DNA of 40,061 bases from Alphaproteobacteria bacterium. Its GTDB lineage: Bacteria; Pseudomonadota; Alphaproteobacteria; Elsterales; Elsteraceae. Under the pieces are notes generated by a model. That model was not told where the DNA came from and did not search any database. It was given only the letters and a program-made list of their open reading frames with translations. Positions 16,601-24,692 of the stretch are shown piece after piece (position 1 is the stretch's first letter; each line of letters opens with the position of its first letter). The stretch spans positions 1 through 40,061 of the forward strand of contig RDXE01000059.1 in the NCBI GenBank assembly GCA_004292755.1. The letters are read 5' to 3'. A program made the position numbers and the translations under genes.

Positions 16601-18100
16601 ATGATTGGCGCGCAGACCCTAGGCTCCAACACACTCAACGAGTTGGCTCAGCGAGATATTCAGTCTCGTCTGTCACAGGATCCGCATTTGCTGGCGCGCA
16701 GCCCCACTGCAGTTGATGACCTTGTGTCGGTCCTGACGGCCTGTCCGCAGATAGCCGCTTGTTTTGGCCTCGGAGCTGGGACCAATGAGGCAACAGGACC
16801 AGACCAGCCAGTGGATGGGCTGTCGCAAGAGTCGGTTGCTGCGTTGATCCATGCCTGCATCGGCTTTTTGTTACAGCCACAGGGTGGCGAGGCCCGCTTG
16901 GCGCTCGCCGAGGCAGCGCTCGGTGTTGCTGCGGGGGATGTTGCCAATGTCTTTGCAGTTTCCCTTTTGGAGTATGCTCCACAAGAGACCTATGATCGGA
17001 TTGTTAACCTCAGTGTTGTGACATCCGAAAGCTTTCTGAAGTACGGGCAATTTGATCCAGCTGCAGTTTCATGGAAGAATCTGGCTGAGATTTGGCGTGG
17101 AACGGCACCACATTTATTCATGGCAGCAAAGATATTAGCCGCACGTGGGGAATTGCCGGTTTGGGAAGCGATATATGACTTGGCACTGTGGTTGGCGCAA
17201 TATCAAGTCGAGCCACTTGCGCTGTTGTTCCTGGATCGATTGAGAACCCATGTCGGGGTAATCGGCGCCATTGAGCATGCCTATGACGAAATTGCAGTCA
17301 AGATCGGCAGCTTTGCCGATCAGGTGAGTCGGCGTCGCCAGCTGATGCGGGTGCTGATGACGGAGTTGGTGCCGGTCACCGCCGAGCCGAACAGTGCATG
17401 GGATATCCCGCCAAATCTTGATGCACCTCACGACATTGTGCGTGCCAGTCTGTCACTTCAATCCCATGGGTTCGTCGTGCTTCGGCAGGCGATACCGCAG
17501 GCTGTTATTGCAGAAACCCGGCGCGTTCTGTTCGAGACAGATGCGGATCGACGGTTTGTGAACCCGGCCCAGGATCTGACCAAGCCTCAGATTGAGGCGC
17601 TGGTGACCCCACGCATTCGGGGGATTCTGGCTAAGTTTGGTCTTGCGGGCCCAGACGCGGCAACGTCCCATGGTCGTCATGTCGTCCCGGATGACGAGAC
17701 CAAGCGAGACTTCCTGACGCTCGCCTTCCACCAAGACGCGTTTGTATTCTTTCAACCGCTGTTCAATGTTTGGGTTCCCCTTGATTCTTGTGGAGTCAGC
17801 GCGCCATCATTGGCTCTGATCCCAGATCGCAGTCGGGACATTGTGCCAACCCGCGTGACGGAGACGGCGACGTTCGAAACCGGCGTGGTTCTGGACGCGG
17901 TTGCACAACAGTTAGAGGCGGCCAATGGGTTGATCGTGCCAAGGTTTGAGCCGGGCGATGTCTTGATATTCATTGGAACTGTTTTGCATCGCACACACCT
18001 GACCGAGGAGATGACGCAGTCGAGGCGGAGCCTGGAGCTGCGCTTCGCTTCGCCCTATTGGGTGCGTCAGCCGTTGCTGGCGTGGAGCGAATTGGCATGA
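16601..18100 (+). CDS. Helical N-terminus fused to phytanoyl-CoA dioxygenase-like (PhyH) domain, paralogue 2
   Basis: A 499-residue paralogue of the preceding oxygenase. The ATG at 16601 has AAAGGTGG upstream; a TTG at 16559 is less likely. The N-terminal 280 residues are helical and diverged from paralogue 1. The C-terminal domain keeps HQD at 377-379, His463 in VLHRTH and the RRSLELRF arginines. The spacing between the HxD and the distal His is identical in both proteins (86 residues from His to His). Shared blocks include TSHGR, the YHQD/FHQD strand, WVPLD-CG and GDVL-FIGTV. Codon use is closer to the surroundings than in paralogue 1. The stop overlaps the glycosyltransferase start (ATGA), linking the two products functionally. 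Substrate unknown. Confidence 0.84.
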   Translation: MIGAQTLGSNTLNELAQRDIQSRLSQDPHLLARSPTAVDDLVSVLTACPQIAACFGLGAGTNEATGPDQPVDGLSQESVAALIHACIGFLLQPQGGEARLALAEAALGVAAGDVANVFAVSLLEYAPQETYDRIVNLSVVTSESFLKYGQFDPAAVSWKNLAEIWRGTAPHLFMAAKILAARGELPVWEAIYDLALWLAQYQVEPLALLFLDRLRTHVGVIGAIEHAYDEIAVKIGSFADQVSRRRQLMRVLMTELVPVTAEPNSAWDIPPNLDAPHDIVRASLSLQSHGFVVLRQAIPQAVIAETRRVLFETDADRRFVNPAQDLTKPQIEALVTPRIRGILAKFGLAGPDAATSHGRHVVPDDETKRDFLTLAFHQDAFVFFQPLFNVWVPLDSCGVSAPSLALIPDRSRDIVPTRVTETATFETGVVLDAVAQQLEAANGLIVPRFEPGDVLIFIGTVLHRTHLTEEMTQSRRSLELRFASPYWVRQPLLAWSELA

Positions 18101-19500
18101 CCGACCTTGCGGAGTTGCTGGAGCGCGCGCACACCGCATCGCCGGAGAACCACATCAGCATTGCCGTGGCGGCCTACAATCACATGGCAGCCAGTGTCGC
18201 CAATCAGGATTACGACACTGTGGGCCTGTTGGTTGAGGCCATCCCGGAGCACTGGGTACCGGAGGAGCACCGGGCCACATGGCTGCTGGCCGGCGCCCAC
18301 GCCATCATGCATTCCACCAACCCGTTGGTGTCGCGTCAGCGCGCCATCATGGACCGGTTCGCGGCTGCGTGCGTGCGCCCCTACTGTGCCGCGCGCACTC
18401 CGCGGCTGGCTCGGGTGCGGCCACGCCGGAAAATCGCGGTTGGGTTCATCGGTGGCGTGCTGGCGGGCACTGCCTATGCCGACCGGGGTATCCGCGACGT
18501 CCTGCGTGGCTTGGACCGGGATCGTCTTGAAGTCCACGCACTCACGCTCACTGCTGAGGCAGTTGTGGATAAGGATTGGCTGGGTGTTGATTGTGTTCAT
18601 GCCATTGGTGATGAAAGTGCGGGCGAACATCATCTTCGCGTCCTCGGTCTAGACGTGCTTGTCTATTTGGATGGAGTCGTGCCCTCGATGCCGTGGCGGC
18701 TCTTGGCGGCACGGACCACGCAGCGACAGCTTGCATGGATCCACACCCATCTAACGTTTGGCAGTGGTATGATTGATGGTCAGATCGCTGATCTCAACTT
18801 GATCCCGCAGCAGGACAGAGTCTGGTACGCAGAACCAGTACTGGATTTGGAGGGCACGGCCAGCAGTTGCCGCTTGATGCCGCGCTACTCGGCCGCGGGA
18901 CCCGGCCCGATCATCAGCGCGGGTCACATCACCTTCGGCAGTTTCAACCGCCCCAGCAAAATCTCGCAAGCCTGCGCTCATGCCTGGAGCCAAATCCTGC
19001 AGGCACTGCCGTCTGCCTTGCTGCTCATTGTGAATGAAGCCCTGGTCCGCCCAGTCGAACGGCAAGCACTCGAGGCGCGTTTGCAGCAGGCACGAGTACC
19101 AATGGACCGTGTGATATTTGATACTGGGGGTTCCGATGAGGTTTTTTTCGGACGGTACAGTGCTGTCGATTTGATACTTGATTCTTTTCCATTTGTTGGC
19201 GGTCTGACCTCTTTTGACGCGCTCGCACAGAGCGTGCCGATTCTCACGCTGGAGGGGCCGGGTTTCGTGGAACGGCAGTCAGGAACTCTGCTCCGGGCGA
19301 TTGGCGAGCCGGACTTGGTCACCAGCACAGTCAATGACTATGTGGCGATGGCGATTGCCCTGGCGGGCCAGCCCGAGCGCTTGACGGCGCTTCGTCTCTC
19401 GCTGCGAGAGCGGGCGGCCACAAGCTCTGTGTTTGATATGACCAGCTTGGCCCAGCGCATGAGCGATCTCCTGGTGGCCCAGGCGGCGCGAAAGCTGTGA
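18097..19500 (+). CDS. OGT/SPINDLY-like family 41 glycosyltransferase without TPRs
   Basis: A 467-residue protein whose ATG overlaps the oxygenase stop as ATGA. After about 110 helical residues comes a GT41-type catalytic region. The first Rossmann half starts with RRKIAVGFIGG; HTHLTFGSGMIDGQIADLNLIP corresponds to the family's YxDY-IAD-xxxP block. The second half has ITFGSFNRPSKIS, then VDLILDSFPFVGGLTSFDAL and VPILTLEGPGFVERQSGTLL, which match the nucleotide-sugar site of OGT/SPINDLY proteins. Those enzymes usually carry many TPRs that choose protein targets; here TPRs are absent, so targeting may come from the helical parts of the neighbouring oxygenases. It is likely cytoplasmic and acts on proteins, by family. 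Acceptor and sugar are unknown. Confidence 0.82.
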   Translation: MTDLAELLERAHTASPENHISIAVAAYNHMAASVANQDYDTVGLLVEAIPEHWVPEEHRATWLLAGAHAIMHSTNPLVSRQRAIMDRFAAACVRPYCAARTPRLARVRPRRKIAVGFIGGVLAGTAYADRGIRDVLRGLDRDRLEVHALTLTAEAVVDKDWLGVDCVHAIGDESAGEHHLRVLGLDVLVYLDGVVPSMPWRLLAARTTQRQLAWIHTHLTFGSGMIDGQIADLNLIPQQDRVWYAEPVLDLEGTASSCRLMPRYSAAGPGPIISAGHITFGSFNRPSKISQACAHAWSQILQALPSALLLIVNEALVRPVERQALEARLQQARVPMDRVIFDTGGSDEVFFGRYSAVDLILDSFPFVGGLTSFDALAQSVPILTLEGPGFVERQSGTLLRAIGEPDLVTSTVNDYVAMAIALAGQPERLTALRLSLRERAATSSVFDMTSLAQRMSDLLVAQAARKL

Positions 19501-19503
19501 CGC

Positions 19504-19564
19504 GCAAACAGCGTTTGCCCAGCCGTCAACCGAACCACCATTGGCCCTGCCAACCCTAAGGGTT
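19504..19564 (+). other. Two short hairpins after the glycosyltransferase gene
   Basis: GCAAAC-AGC-GTTTGC at 19504-19518 and AACCCT-A-AGGGTT at 19552-19564 are perfect inverted repeats between the glycosyltransferase stop and the next gene. Neither is followed by a T-run, so a Rho-independent terminator is not supported. They may still mark the end of the transcript. Confidence 0.3.
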
Positions 19565-19631
19565 ACCCCAGAGGCACAAGACCGCGGGCATGGATGGGCC
19601 GTGCCCCTGCCGTCTTGGGGAGCGGCATCCC

Positions 19632-20600
19632 ATGCGTAGAACCTTCCTTTTCGGCCTTGCCCTCGTTGGCAGCGCCGTCCTCAGCCTGGCCCAGTCGGCC
19701 ACGGCGCAGACCCCGACCGAGATCAAGATCGACTGGGCGACCTACAACCCCGTCAGCCTGATCTTGAAAGAGGATCGCCTTCTGGAGCAGCGGCTGAGCG
19801 GCACCACGGTGCGCTGGGTGCAGTCTGCCGGGTCCAACAAGGCGTTGGAGTTCCTGAACGCTGGCTCGTTGGATTTTGGCTCCACGGCTGGTGCGGCTGC
19901 GCTGCTGGCGCGGATCAATGGCAACCCGGTACGCGCTGTCTATGTCTACTCCAAGCCAGAGTGGACGGCCCTGGTCGCCCGTCCGGCCACAGGTATCCGG
20001 ACGCCGGAGGATTTGCGCGGCCGCCGGATCGCCGTCACCCGCGGCACCGATCCGCACATCTTTCTGGTGCGCGCGCTGGCCAGCGTTGGCTTGACCGAGC
20101 GCGATGTGCGCCTTGTGCTGTTGCAGCACGCCGATGGCCGCGCAGCACTGGCGGCGGGTCAGGTCGATGCCTGGGCTGGACTGGACCCGCTGATGGCGCG
20201 GGCGGAGTTGGAAGATGGCGCAGGGCTGGTCTTCCGTCGTCCGGACTGGAACACCTATGGCACGTTGCTGGCCTCCGACAGCATCGCCACCCGCCATCCA
20301 GCGGCAGTCGAGGCTGTGATAGCCGCCTATGAAGAAGCCCGCCGCCGCGCAGTTGCCGATCCGAAGCGCTTGGCGGATCTGCTGGCCCGCGCTGCCCGCA
20401 TCGACGCCGCTGTCGCCGACCGGCAATTGACCCGGACCGACCTGAGCAATCCGCGCCTGGATGCCGCCGTGGTGGAAACCATTCAGGCTGCTGGCCTCGC
20501 ACTGCAACAGGTGGGCGTCATCGAGCCGCAGGTAGACGTTGCTGCAACAGTGGCTGCTTTGATCCAACCGGCCTGGACGGCCCGGCTGGCGCAGCGATGA
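19632..20600 (+). CDS. Sulfonate/nitrate/taurine-type ABC transporter binding protein (SsuA-like)
   Basis: A 322-residue periplasmic binding protein. The ATG at 19632 has GGGGAG upstream and opens a signal peptide (MRRTFLFGLALVGSAVLSLA, cleavage near ATA-Q). Mature segments typical of the SsuA/TauA family are TEIKIDWATYNPVSLILKE, the sugar-free GSTAGAAALLARINGNPV loop and GIRTPEDLRGRRIAVTRGTDPH. The product should capture an organosulfur compound or similar anion; the ligand cannot be read. The stop overlaps the permease start by 4 nt. No ATPase gene lies next to it. Confidence 0.88.
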   Translation: MRRTFLFGLALVGSAVLSLAQSATAQTPTEIKIDWATYNPVSLILKEDRLLEQRLSGTTVRWVQSAGSNKALEFLNAGSLDFGSTAGAAALLARINGNPVRAVYVYSKPEWTALVARPATGIRTPEDLRGRRIAVTRGTDPHIFLVRALASVGLTERDVRLVLLQHADGRAALAAGQVDAWAGLDPLMARAELEDGAGLVFRRPDWNTYGTLLASDSIATRHPAAVEAVIAAYEEARRRAVADPKRLADLLARAARIDAAVADRQLTRTDLSNPRLDAAVVETIQAAGLALQQVGVIEPQVDVAATVAALIQPAWTARLAQR

Positions 20601-21442
20601 GCGAGGCGACGCTGGCCGCCGGTGGCTTGTCTGCCGCGCGGCCAGCGTCCCGTCCCGGCATCGCCGCGACGGGACGCGTGCCCCCCTGGGTGATCACCCT
20701 CGCCGTCGGGCTGGTGGTGCCAGCCCTGCTCGCCTGCGGCATCGAGGCGTTGGCGCGCACGGGCGTGTGGCAGCACCGCCTGCTGCCGATCCCGAGCCAG
20801 ATCGGTGCCGAGCTTCACTTGCTGTGGCAATCGGGGGAGTTGGTGACCCACCTGATCGCCACAACGGCGCGGGTCGCGGCTGGCTTTCTGATCGGAGCCG
20901 TGGCGGCCACGCTCTTGGGCATCCTCACCGGCACGGTGCCGGTGGCGTTCCGCTTGCTGGACCCGACCCTGCAGGCCCTGCGTGCGATTCCGTCGATTGC
21001 CTGGGTGCCGCTGTTCATCTTGTGGCTTGGGATTTTCGAGGCATCCAAGGTTGCCTTGATTGCCCTCGGCTGCTTTTTCCCGATCTATTTGGCGCTGGCG
21101 GCGGGTCTGCCGCGGGTGGATCGTGGCTTGATTGAGCTGGGACAGGCTTTTGGCGTGCGCGGCTGGCGACTGACCGTCGGCATCCTGCTGCCGTCGGTCC
21201 TGCCAGCGTGGTTGACGGGCCTGCGCGGTGGGTTGGGGCTCGGCTGGATGTTTGTGGTCGCGGCCGAGTTGATGGGGGCGTCTGAAGGGTTGGGCTATCT
21301 GCTGACCGATGGTCAGCAGGCCGGGCGCCCGCAATTGATCGTCGCAGCGATCCTGTTGTTCGCTGTGCTGGGCAAGCTGAGCGATGCTGTGGTCGCTTGG
21401 GTGACACGCCGCGCGTTGGTCTGGCAGGATTGCCGCCCCTAA
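20597..21442 (+). CDS. Sulfonate/nitrate/taurine-type ABC transporter permease (SsuC-like)
   Basis: A 281-residue inner-membrane permease, coupled to the binding-protein gene by ATGA overlap. After a hydrophilic N-terminus of about 30 residues come roughly six transmembrane segments. The RVAAGFLIGAVAATLLGILTG helix and the PSIAWVPLFILWLGIFEASK block are characteristic of the SsuC/TauC family. The EAA loop is FGVRGWRLTVGILLPSVLPA. GWMFVVAAELMGASEGLGYLL is also typical. The cognate ATPase is not in the window, so it must be supplied from elsewhere if the importer works. An OsmC gene follows 22 bp later. Confidence 0.9.
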   Translation: MSEATLAAGGLSAARPASRPGIAATGRVPPWVITLAVGLVVPALLACGIEALARTGVWQHRLLPIPSQIGAELHLLWQSGELVTHLIATTARVAAGFLIGAVAATLLGILTGTVPVAFRLLDPTLQALRAIPSIAWVPLFILWLGIFEASKVALIALGCFFPIYLALAAGLPRVDRGLIELGQAFGVRGWRLTVGILLPSVLPAWLTGLRGGLGLGWMFVVAAELMGASEGLGYLLTDGQQAGRPQLIVAAILLFAVLGKLSDAVVAWVTRRALVWQDCRP

Positions 21443-21464
21443 CCTTTGGAGATTTCTCCCCCCG

Positions 21465-21974
21465 ATGGACGCAACCACTCTGAAGGCGCTGCAAGCGCCG
21501 CTGAAAGATCGCTACAAGACCGATCCAGACGCCGCCATCGTCACCCTTGCCGCCACGGGCGATTTGAGCGGGGAGGGCATCGCCTGCAAGGTCGACACCG
21601 GTCGCGCGCTGGTGGAGGCAGGCTTGCACCCCGCCACCGGCGGCACCGGCAGCCTTGCGTGCTCCGGCGATATGCTGCTGGAGGCCTTGGTCGCCTGCGC
21701 GGGTGTTACGCTGAAGGCTGTGGCGACGGCGCTGGAGTTCACGCTGACGGGCGGCACGGTGCGCGCGGAAGGGGATTTGGACTTCCGCGGCACGCTGGGG
21801 GTGGATAAGGGCGCGCCGGTTGGGTTCAGAGCAATCCGCCTGACCTTCAGCCTCGATACCACCGAGCCTGCGGAGCGGATCGCCCTGTTGCACAAACTGA
21901 CCGAGCGCTATTGCGTGGTCTATCAAACCATTGCCGGTGCCACCCCCATTGAGGCGGTGATCACCACAGCCTAA
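21465..21974 (+). CDS. OsmC family protein
   Basis: A 169-residue protein of the OsmC/Ohr fold, whose members reduce organic hydroperoxides through two cysteines. A Cys occurs in LVACAGVTLKAVA on the central helix and another in RYCVVYQT, matching the two redox positions of the family. An additional Cys lies in LACSGDMLLE. It follows the SsuA/SsuC-like pair at 22 bp and may be in the same transcript. OsmC-like genes are often seen beside sulfonate-type transporters, so a role with sulfur compounds is possible but unproven. It is convergent with the aldo/keto reductase, 3 bp apart. Confidence 0.85.
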   Translation: MDATTLKALQAPLKDRYKTDPDAAIVTLAATGDLSGEGIACKVDTGRALVEAGLHPATGGTGSLACSGDMLLEALVACAGVTLKAVATALEFTLTGGTVRAEGDLDFRGTLGVDKGAPVGFRAIRLTFSLDTTEPAERIALLHKLTERYCVVYQTIAGATPIEAVITTA

Positions 21975-21977
21975 CGG

Positions 21978-22979
21978 TCAATGCCCGCCGCGCTCGCTGT
22001 CCATATGCGCCATCATCGCCTCGGGGTAGCGGCTGCCGACGGCCGCCGCGGCGGGCATCGCGGCTTCGATCGCCGTCCGATCCTGATCGGACAGGGTGAG
22101 GCTAAGGGCACCCAGCGCCTCGGCCAGCCGGTCGGGGCGGCGGGCGCCGACCAGGGGGACAATGTCCTCGCCCTGGGCCAGCACCCAGGCAATTGCCAAC
22201 TGGGCGACGCTGACCCCCTGCGCGGCCGCGACTGCCCGCAACGCCTCGACCAAGGCCAGGTTCTGCTCCACAGCACCGGCCTGGAAGCGTGGGCTCCAGG
22301 CGCGGAAGTCAGACGGTGGCAGGCTTTGTGCCTGCCAATGCCCGCTGATCAAGCCGCGCGACAGCACGCCATAGGCCGTAATGCCGATGCCCAAGCGCCG
22401 GGCAGTGGGCAGAATGTCCGCCTCGATGCCGCGCGACAGCAGGGAGTACTCGATCTGCAGATCGACAATCGGGTGAACAGCCGCTGCCCGAACCAGGGTG
22501 TGTGACCCCACCTCTGACAGGCCGATGTGGCGGACATAGCCAGCCGAGACCAGCTCCGCCAGTGCGCCGATGGTGTCTTCAATCGGCACGCTCGGGTCCA
22601 GCCGGGCCGGGCGATAGATGTCGATATAGTCAACGCCCAGGCGTTTCAGCGAATAGGCAGCAAATGCCTTTACGGCCTGCGGGCGACCATCCATGCCAAG
22701 CCATACGCCTGCCGGATCGCGCAGCGCCCCGAACTTGACGCTCAGGCAGACACGCTCGCGCGGGACCGCCGCCAGCGCCTCCTGCAGCAGCAGTTCATTG
22801 GCGCCCATGCCATAGAAATCGCCGGTGTCGAACAGGGTGATGCCGGCGTCAACCGCCGCGCTGAGGGTGGCGAGGGCAGCCGGACGGTCGGTCGGGCCAT
22901 ACAGGTCGCTCATGCCCATGCAGCCAAGGCCGAGGGCACCAACACGGGGACCCGTGGTGCCAAGAGTGCGCGTGATCAT
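21978..22979 (-). CDS. Aldo/keto reductase
   Basis: A 333-residue TIM-barrel NADP(H)-dependent oxidoreductase. Family marks include ALGLGCMGMSDLYGP at the N-terminus and the Asp and Tyr of FDTGDFYG. The catalytic Lys is in LSVKFG, and the cofactor block is IVPLVGARRPDRLAEALGAL. Where most relatives have His in a YYQHRVD segment, this protein has IYRPARLDP, so the usual catalytic His is replaced by Ala. Variants of this kind occur in the family, but the effect on reduction is open. It is divergent from the LysR regulator gene across 126 bp holding two palindromes, and is its likely target. Substrate unknown. Confidence 0.92.
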   Translation of the reverse strand: MITRTLGTTGPRVGALGLGCMGMSDLYGPTDRPAALATLSAAVDAGITLFDTGDFYGMGANELLLQEALAAVPRERVCLSVKFGALRDPAGVWLGMDGRPQAVKAFAAYSLKRLGVDYIDIYRPARLDPSVPIEDTIGALAELVSAGYVRHIGLSEVGSHTLVRAAAVHPIVDLQIEYSLLSRGIEADILPTARRLGIGITAYGVLSRGLISGHWQAQSLPPSDFRAWSPRFQAGAVEQNLALVEALRAVAAAQGVSVAQLAIAWVLAQGEDIVPLVGARRPDRLAEALGALSLTLSDQDRTAIEAAMPAAAAVGSRYPEAMMAHMDSERGGH

Positions 22980-23037
22980 TGCCTCGTCTCCAAACCAAGC
23001 AGGTGGTGGCAGCAGTATCCCGCCTCGCCCTGTGTTC

Positions 23038-23054
23038 GATAATCTGGCTTTATC
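23038..23054. promoter_or_regulatory. LysR-type T-N11-A palindrome
   Basis: GATAA-N7-TTATC is a perfect inverted repeat containing the T-N11-A core recognised by LysR regulators. It sits in the short divergent region between the aldo/keto reductase and the lysR gene, where an autoregulatory LysR site is expected. Confidence 0.6.
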
Positions 23055-23063
23055 CCAACGACC

Positions 23064-23081
23064 TGTCCGATGAACCGGACA
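23064..23081. promoter_or_regulatory. Second palindrome in the lysR/aldo-keto reductase divergent region
   Basis: TGTCCG-N6-CGGACA is a perfect 6+6 inverted repeat, 9 bp from the T-N11-A site and 25 bp before the chosen lysR start. It may be a second regulator-binding half or an unrelated operator. Confidence 0.45.
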
Positions 23082-23105
23082 ATGGCGAAACCGGAGGCGG
23101 CAGTG

Positions 23106-24011
23106 ATGGCGCGCATCTCATTGGAGGATTTGCAGGTCTTCCTAGCAGTGGCCGAGGCGCGCGGCTTTCGCGGGGCGGCCGAGCGGTTGGGCCAATCGGC
23201 CTCCACCCTCAGCGACGCCGTGCGCCGCCTGGAGAGCCAGGTGGGGCTGCGCCTGCTCAATCGCACCACCCGCAGCGTCACGCCGACCGATGCCGGTGCC
23301 AGCCTGATCATGCGGCTGGGACCCGCGTTTGGGGCGCTGGACGAGGCGTTGGATGCCCTCAACGCGTGGCGCGACAGCCCGACCGGGACCTTGCGGCTGA
23401 ATGTGCCGGGCATCGTGGCGCGTGTGGTGCTGCCGCCGATTGCCGCGGCGTTTCTAGCCGAATACCCCGGCATTCGGCTGGAGGTGAGCGAGGACAATCG
23501 CTTCCTGGATGTGGTGGCCGCGGGCTTTGACGCCGGTGTGCGCTATGAGGAGCGGTTGGAGCGCGACATGATCGCGGTGCCCCTTGGCCCCCGCCACCAG
23601 CGCTTTGCCACCGCCGCTGCCCCGGCCTATCTGGCCCGCCACGGCACCCCCACCCACCCGCGCGACCTCGTCAACCACGCCTGCCTGACCCACCGCTTTG
23701 CCAGCGGCGTCGAACCGGCCTGGGAGTTTGAGCGCGACGGCGAGGTGGTGCGCATCCAACCCCAGGGCCCGCTTGCCTCCTCCACCATCGACCTGCAACT
23801 GGCGGCCGCGATCGCCGGGCTTGGCATTGTGTCCAGCTTCGAAGCCTTCCTAACTGCCCCCCTCGCCGACGGCCGCCTGGTGCCCGTGCTGCCCGAATGG
23901 TGGCAGCCCTTCACCGGCCCCTGGCTCTACTTCCCCAACCGCCGCCACATGCCAACCCCCCTGCGCGCATTCGTCGACTTTCTCAAGCGGGGCGGGGTGG
24001 GGGGCGGTTAG
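23106..24011 (+). CDS. LysR family transcriptional regulator
   Basis: A 301-residue regulator. The ATG at 23106 has GGAGG at 8-10 nt; an ATG at 23070 lies inside the palindrome region and lacks one. Residues 1-60 are the winged HTH: ISLEDLQVFLAVAEARGFRG, then SASTLSDAVRRLESQVGLRL and LNRTTRSVTPTDAG. The rest is the LysR effector-binding domain with GTLRLNVPG and the DAGVRYEERLERDMIAVPL segment. It most resembles regulators paired with divergent oxidoreductases. It ends in a 4-bp convergent overlap with the DUF2442-HTH gene. Confidence 0.93.
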   Translation: MARISLEDLQVFLAVAEARGFRGAAERLGQSASTLSDAVRRLESQVGLRLLNRTTRSVTPTDAGASLIMRLGPAFGALDEALDALNAWRDSPTGTLRLNVPGIVARVVLPPIAAAFLAEYPGIRLEVSEDNRFLDVVAAGFDAGVRYEERLERDMIAVPLGPRHQRFATAAAPAYLARHGTPTHPRDLVNHACLTHRFASGVEPAWEFERDGEVVRIQPQGPLASSTIDLQLAAAIAGLGIVSSFEAFLTAPLADGRLVPVLPEWWQPFTGPWLYFPNRRHMPTPLRAFVDFLKRGGVGGG

Positions 24012-24460
24012 GCTTTGCCCTGGTGCTCCACGAGATAGCGGGTGGCAAGCCCGATGTGCCGCGGGATCGGCTGGTCCTTCCGCCACCCGGCAACCCGGCG
24101 GCGCGAGACCTCCAGCGCCTCGGCCATGCCGTCCAGCGTCATCCCCAACGTATCCATCGCGCGGCGGAAATCAGCGTTGCCAAAGCTGATCGACGGCAGC
24201 CGCGCCAACCAGACGGCGGAGAGGTCAAGCTCGTCGCTCCACTCAATCGCATTGCCGTACTGGCTCACCCGCACGCTGCGGAAGAGGGCGTCGTCCTCAC
24301 GCAAGGGTCGGTAGACGCGGCGGCTGTGGAGGACGGGGGCAAGGTCAAGGGTGACCGCCTCCCCCGTCGCCCAAGTAATCCGCACCTGCCGCTCCGCCAA
24401 CGCCACGGCTTCCGCAATCCGCGGCAGAGGCGCGCCAACCTGAATGATGTCATCGCTCAT
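24008..24460 (-). CDS. DUF2442 domain protein with C-terminal helix-turn-helix
   Basis: A 150-residue protein. The ATG at 24460 has GGAG 8 nt upstream; a longer frame to 24517 is less likely. Residues about 20-90 match DUF2442: VRITWATGEAVTLDLAPVL, YRPLREDDALFRSVRVSQYG and IEWSDELDLSAVWLARL. The C-terminal 45 residues contain FRRAMDTLGMTLDGMAEALE and VSRRRVAGWRKDQPIPRHI, an XRE-like HTH. DUF2442 proteins often pair with DUF4160 partners in toxin-antitoxin-like loci, but none is adjacent here. Its 3' end overlaps the lysR gene by 4 bp. Its role is unknown; a DNA-binding antitoxin-like regulator is one possibility. Confidence 0.72.
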   Translation of the reverse strand: MSDDIIQVGAPLPRIAEAVALAERQVRITWATGEAVTLDLAPVLHSRRVYRPLREDDALFRSVRVSQYGNAIEWSDELDLSAVWLARLPSISFGNADFRRAMDTLGMTLDGMAEALEVSRRRVAGWRKDQPIPRHIGLATRYLVEHQGKA

Positions 24461-24692
24461 TGAGGCGTCTCCAGTCCGGACTCGGAGCCAACCCACTGCT
24501 GCGCGCGAGGATAGCACAAGGTTTGTACAGTATCATTGAGGCGACAATCAGGGCAGGGCGGCTTGCTCATGACAGCCGCAGACCGCAGTGCGCGGTCCCG
24601 AGCTGGCACCCCCCACACCCACCCTTGAGCCGGGGCGCGCTTGTCCCTACTGTGCGCGCCCTTGCATCGCTGTTTCTGGCTGAGCCTGCCCC

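Noticed and set aside
24530-24550. Promoter-like boxes in the gap between the DUF2442 and ileS genes
   Set aside because: Candidate -35 and -10 hexamers do not have acceptable spacing on either strand.
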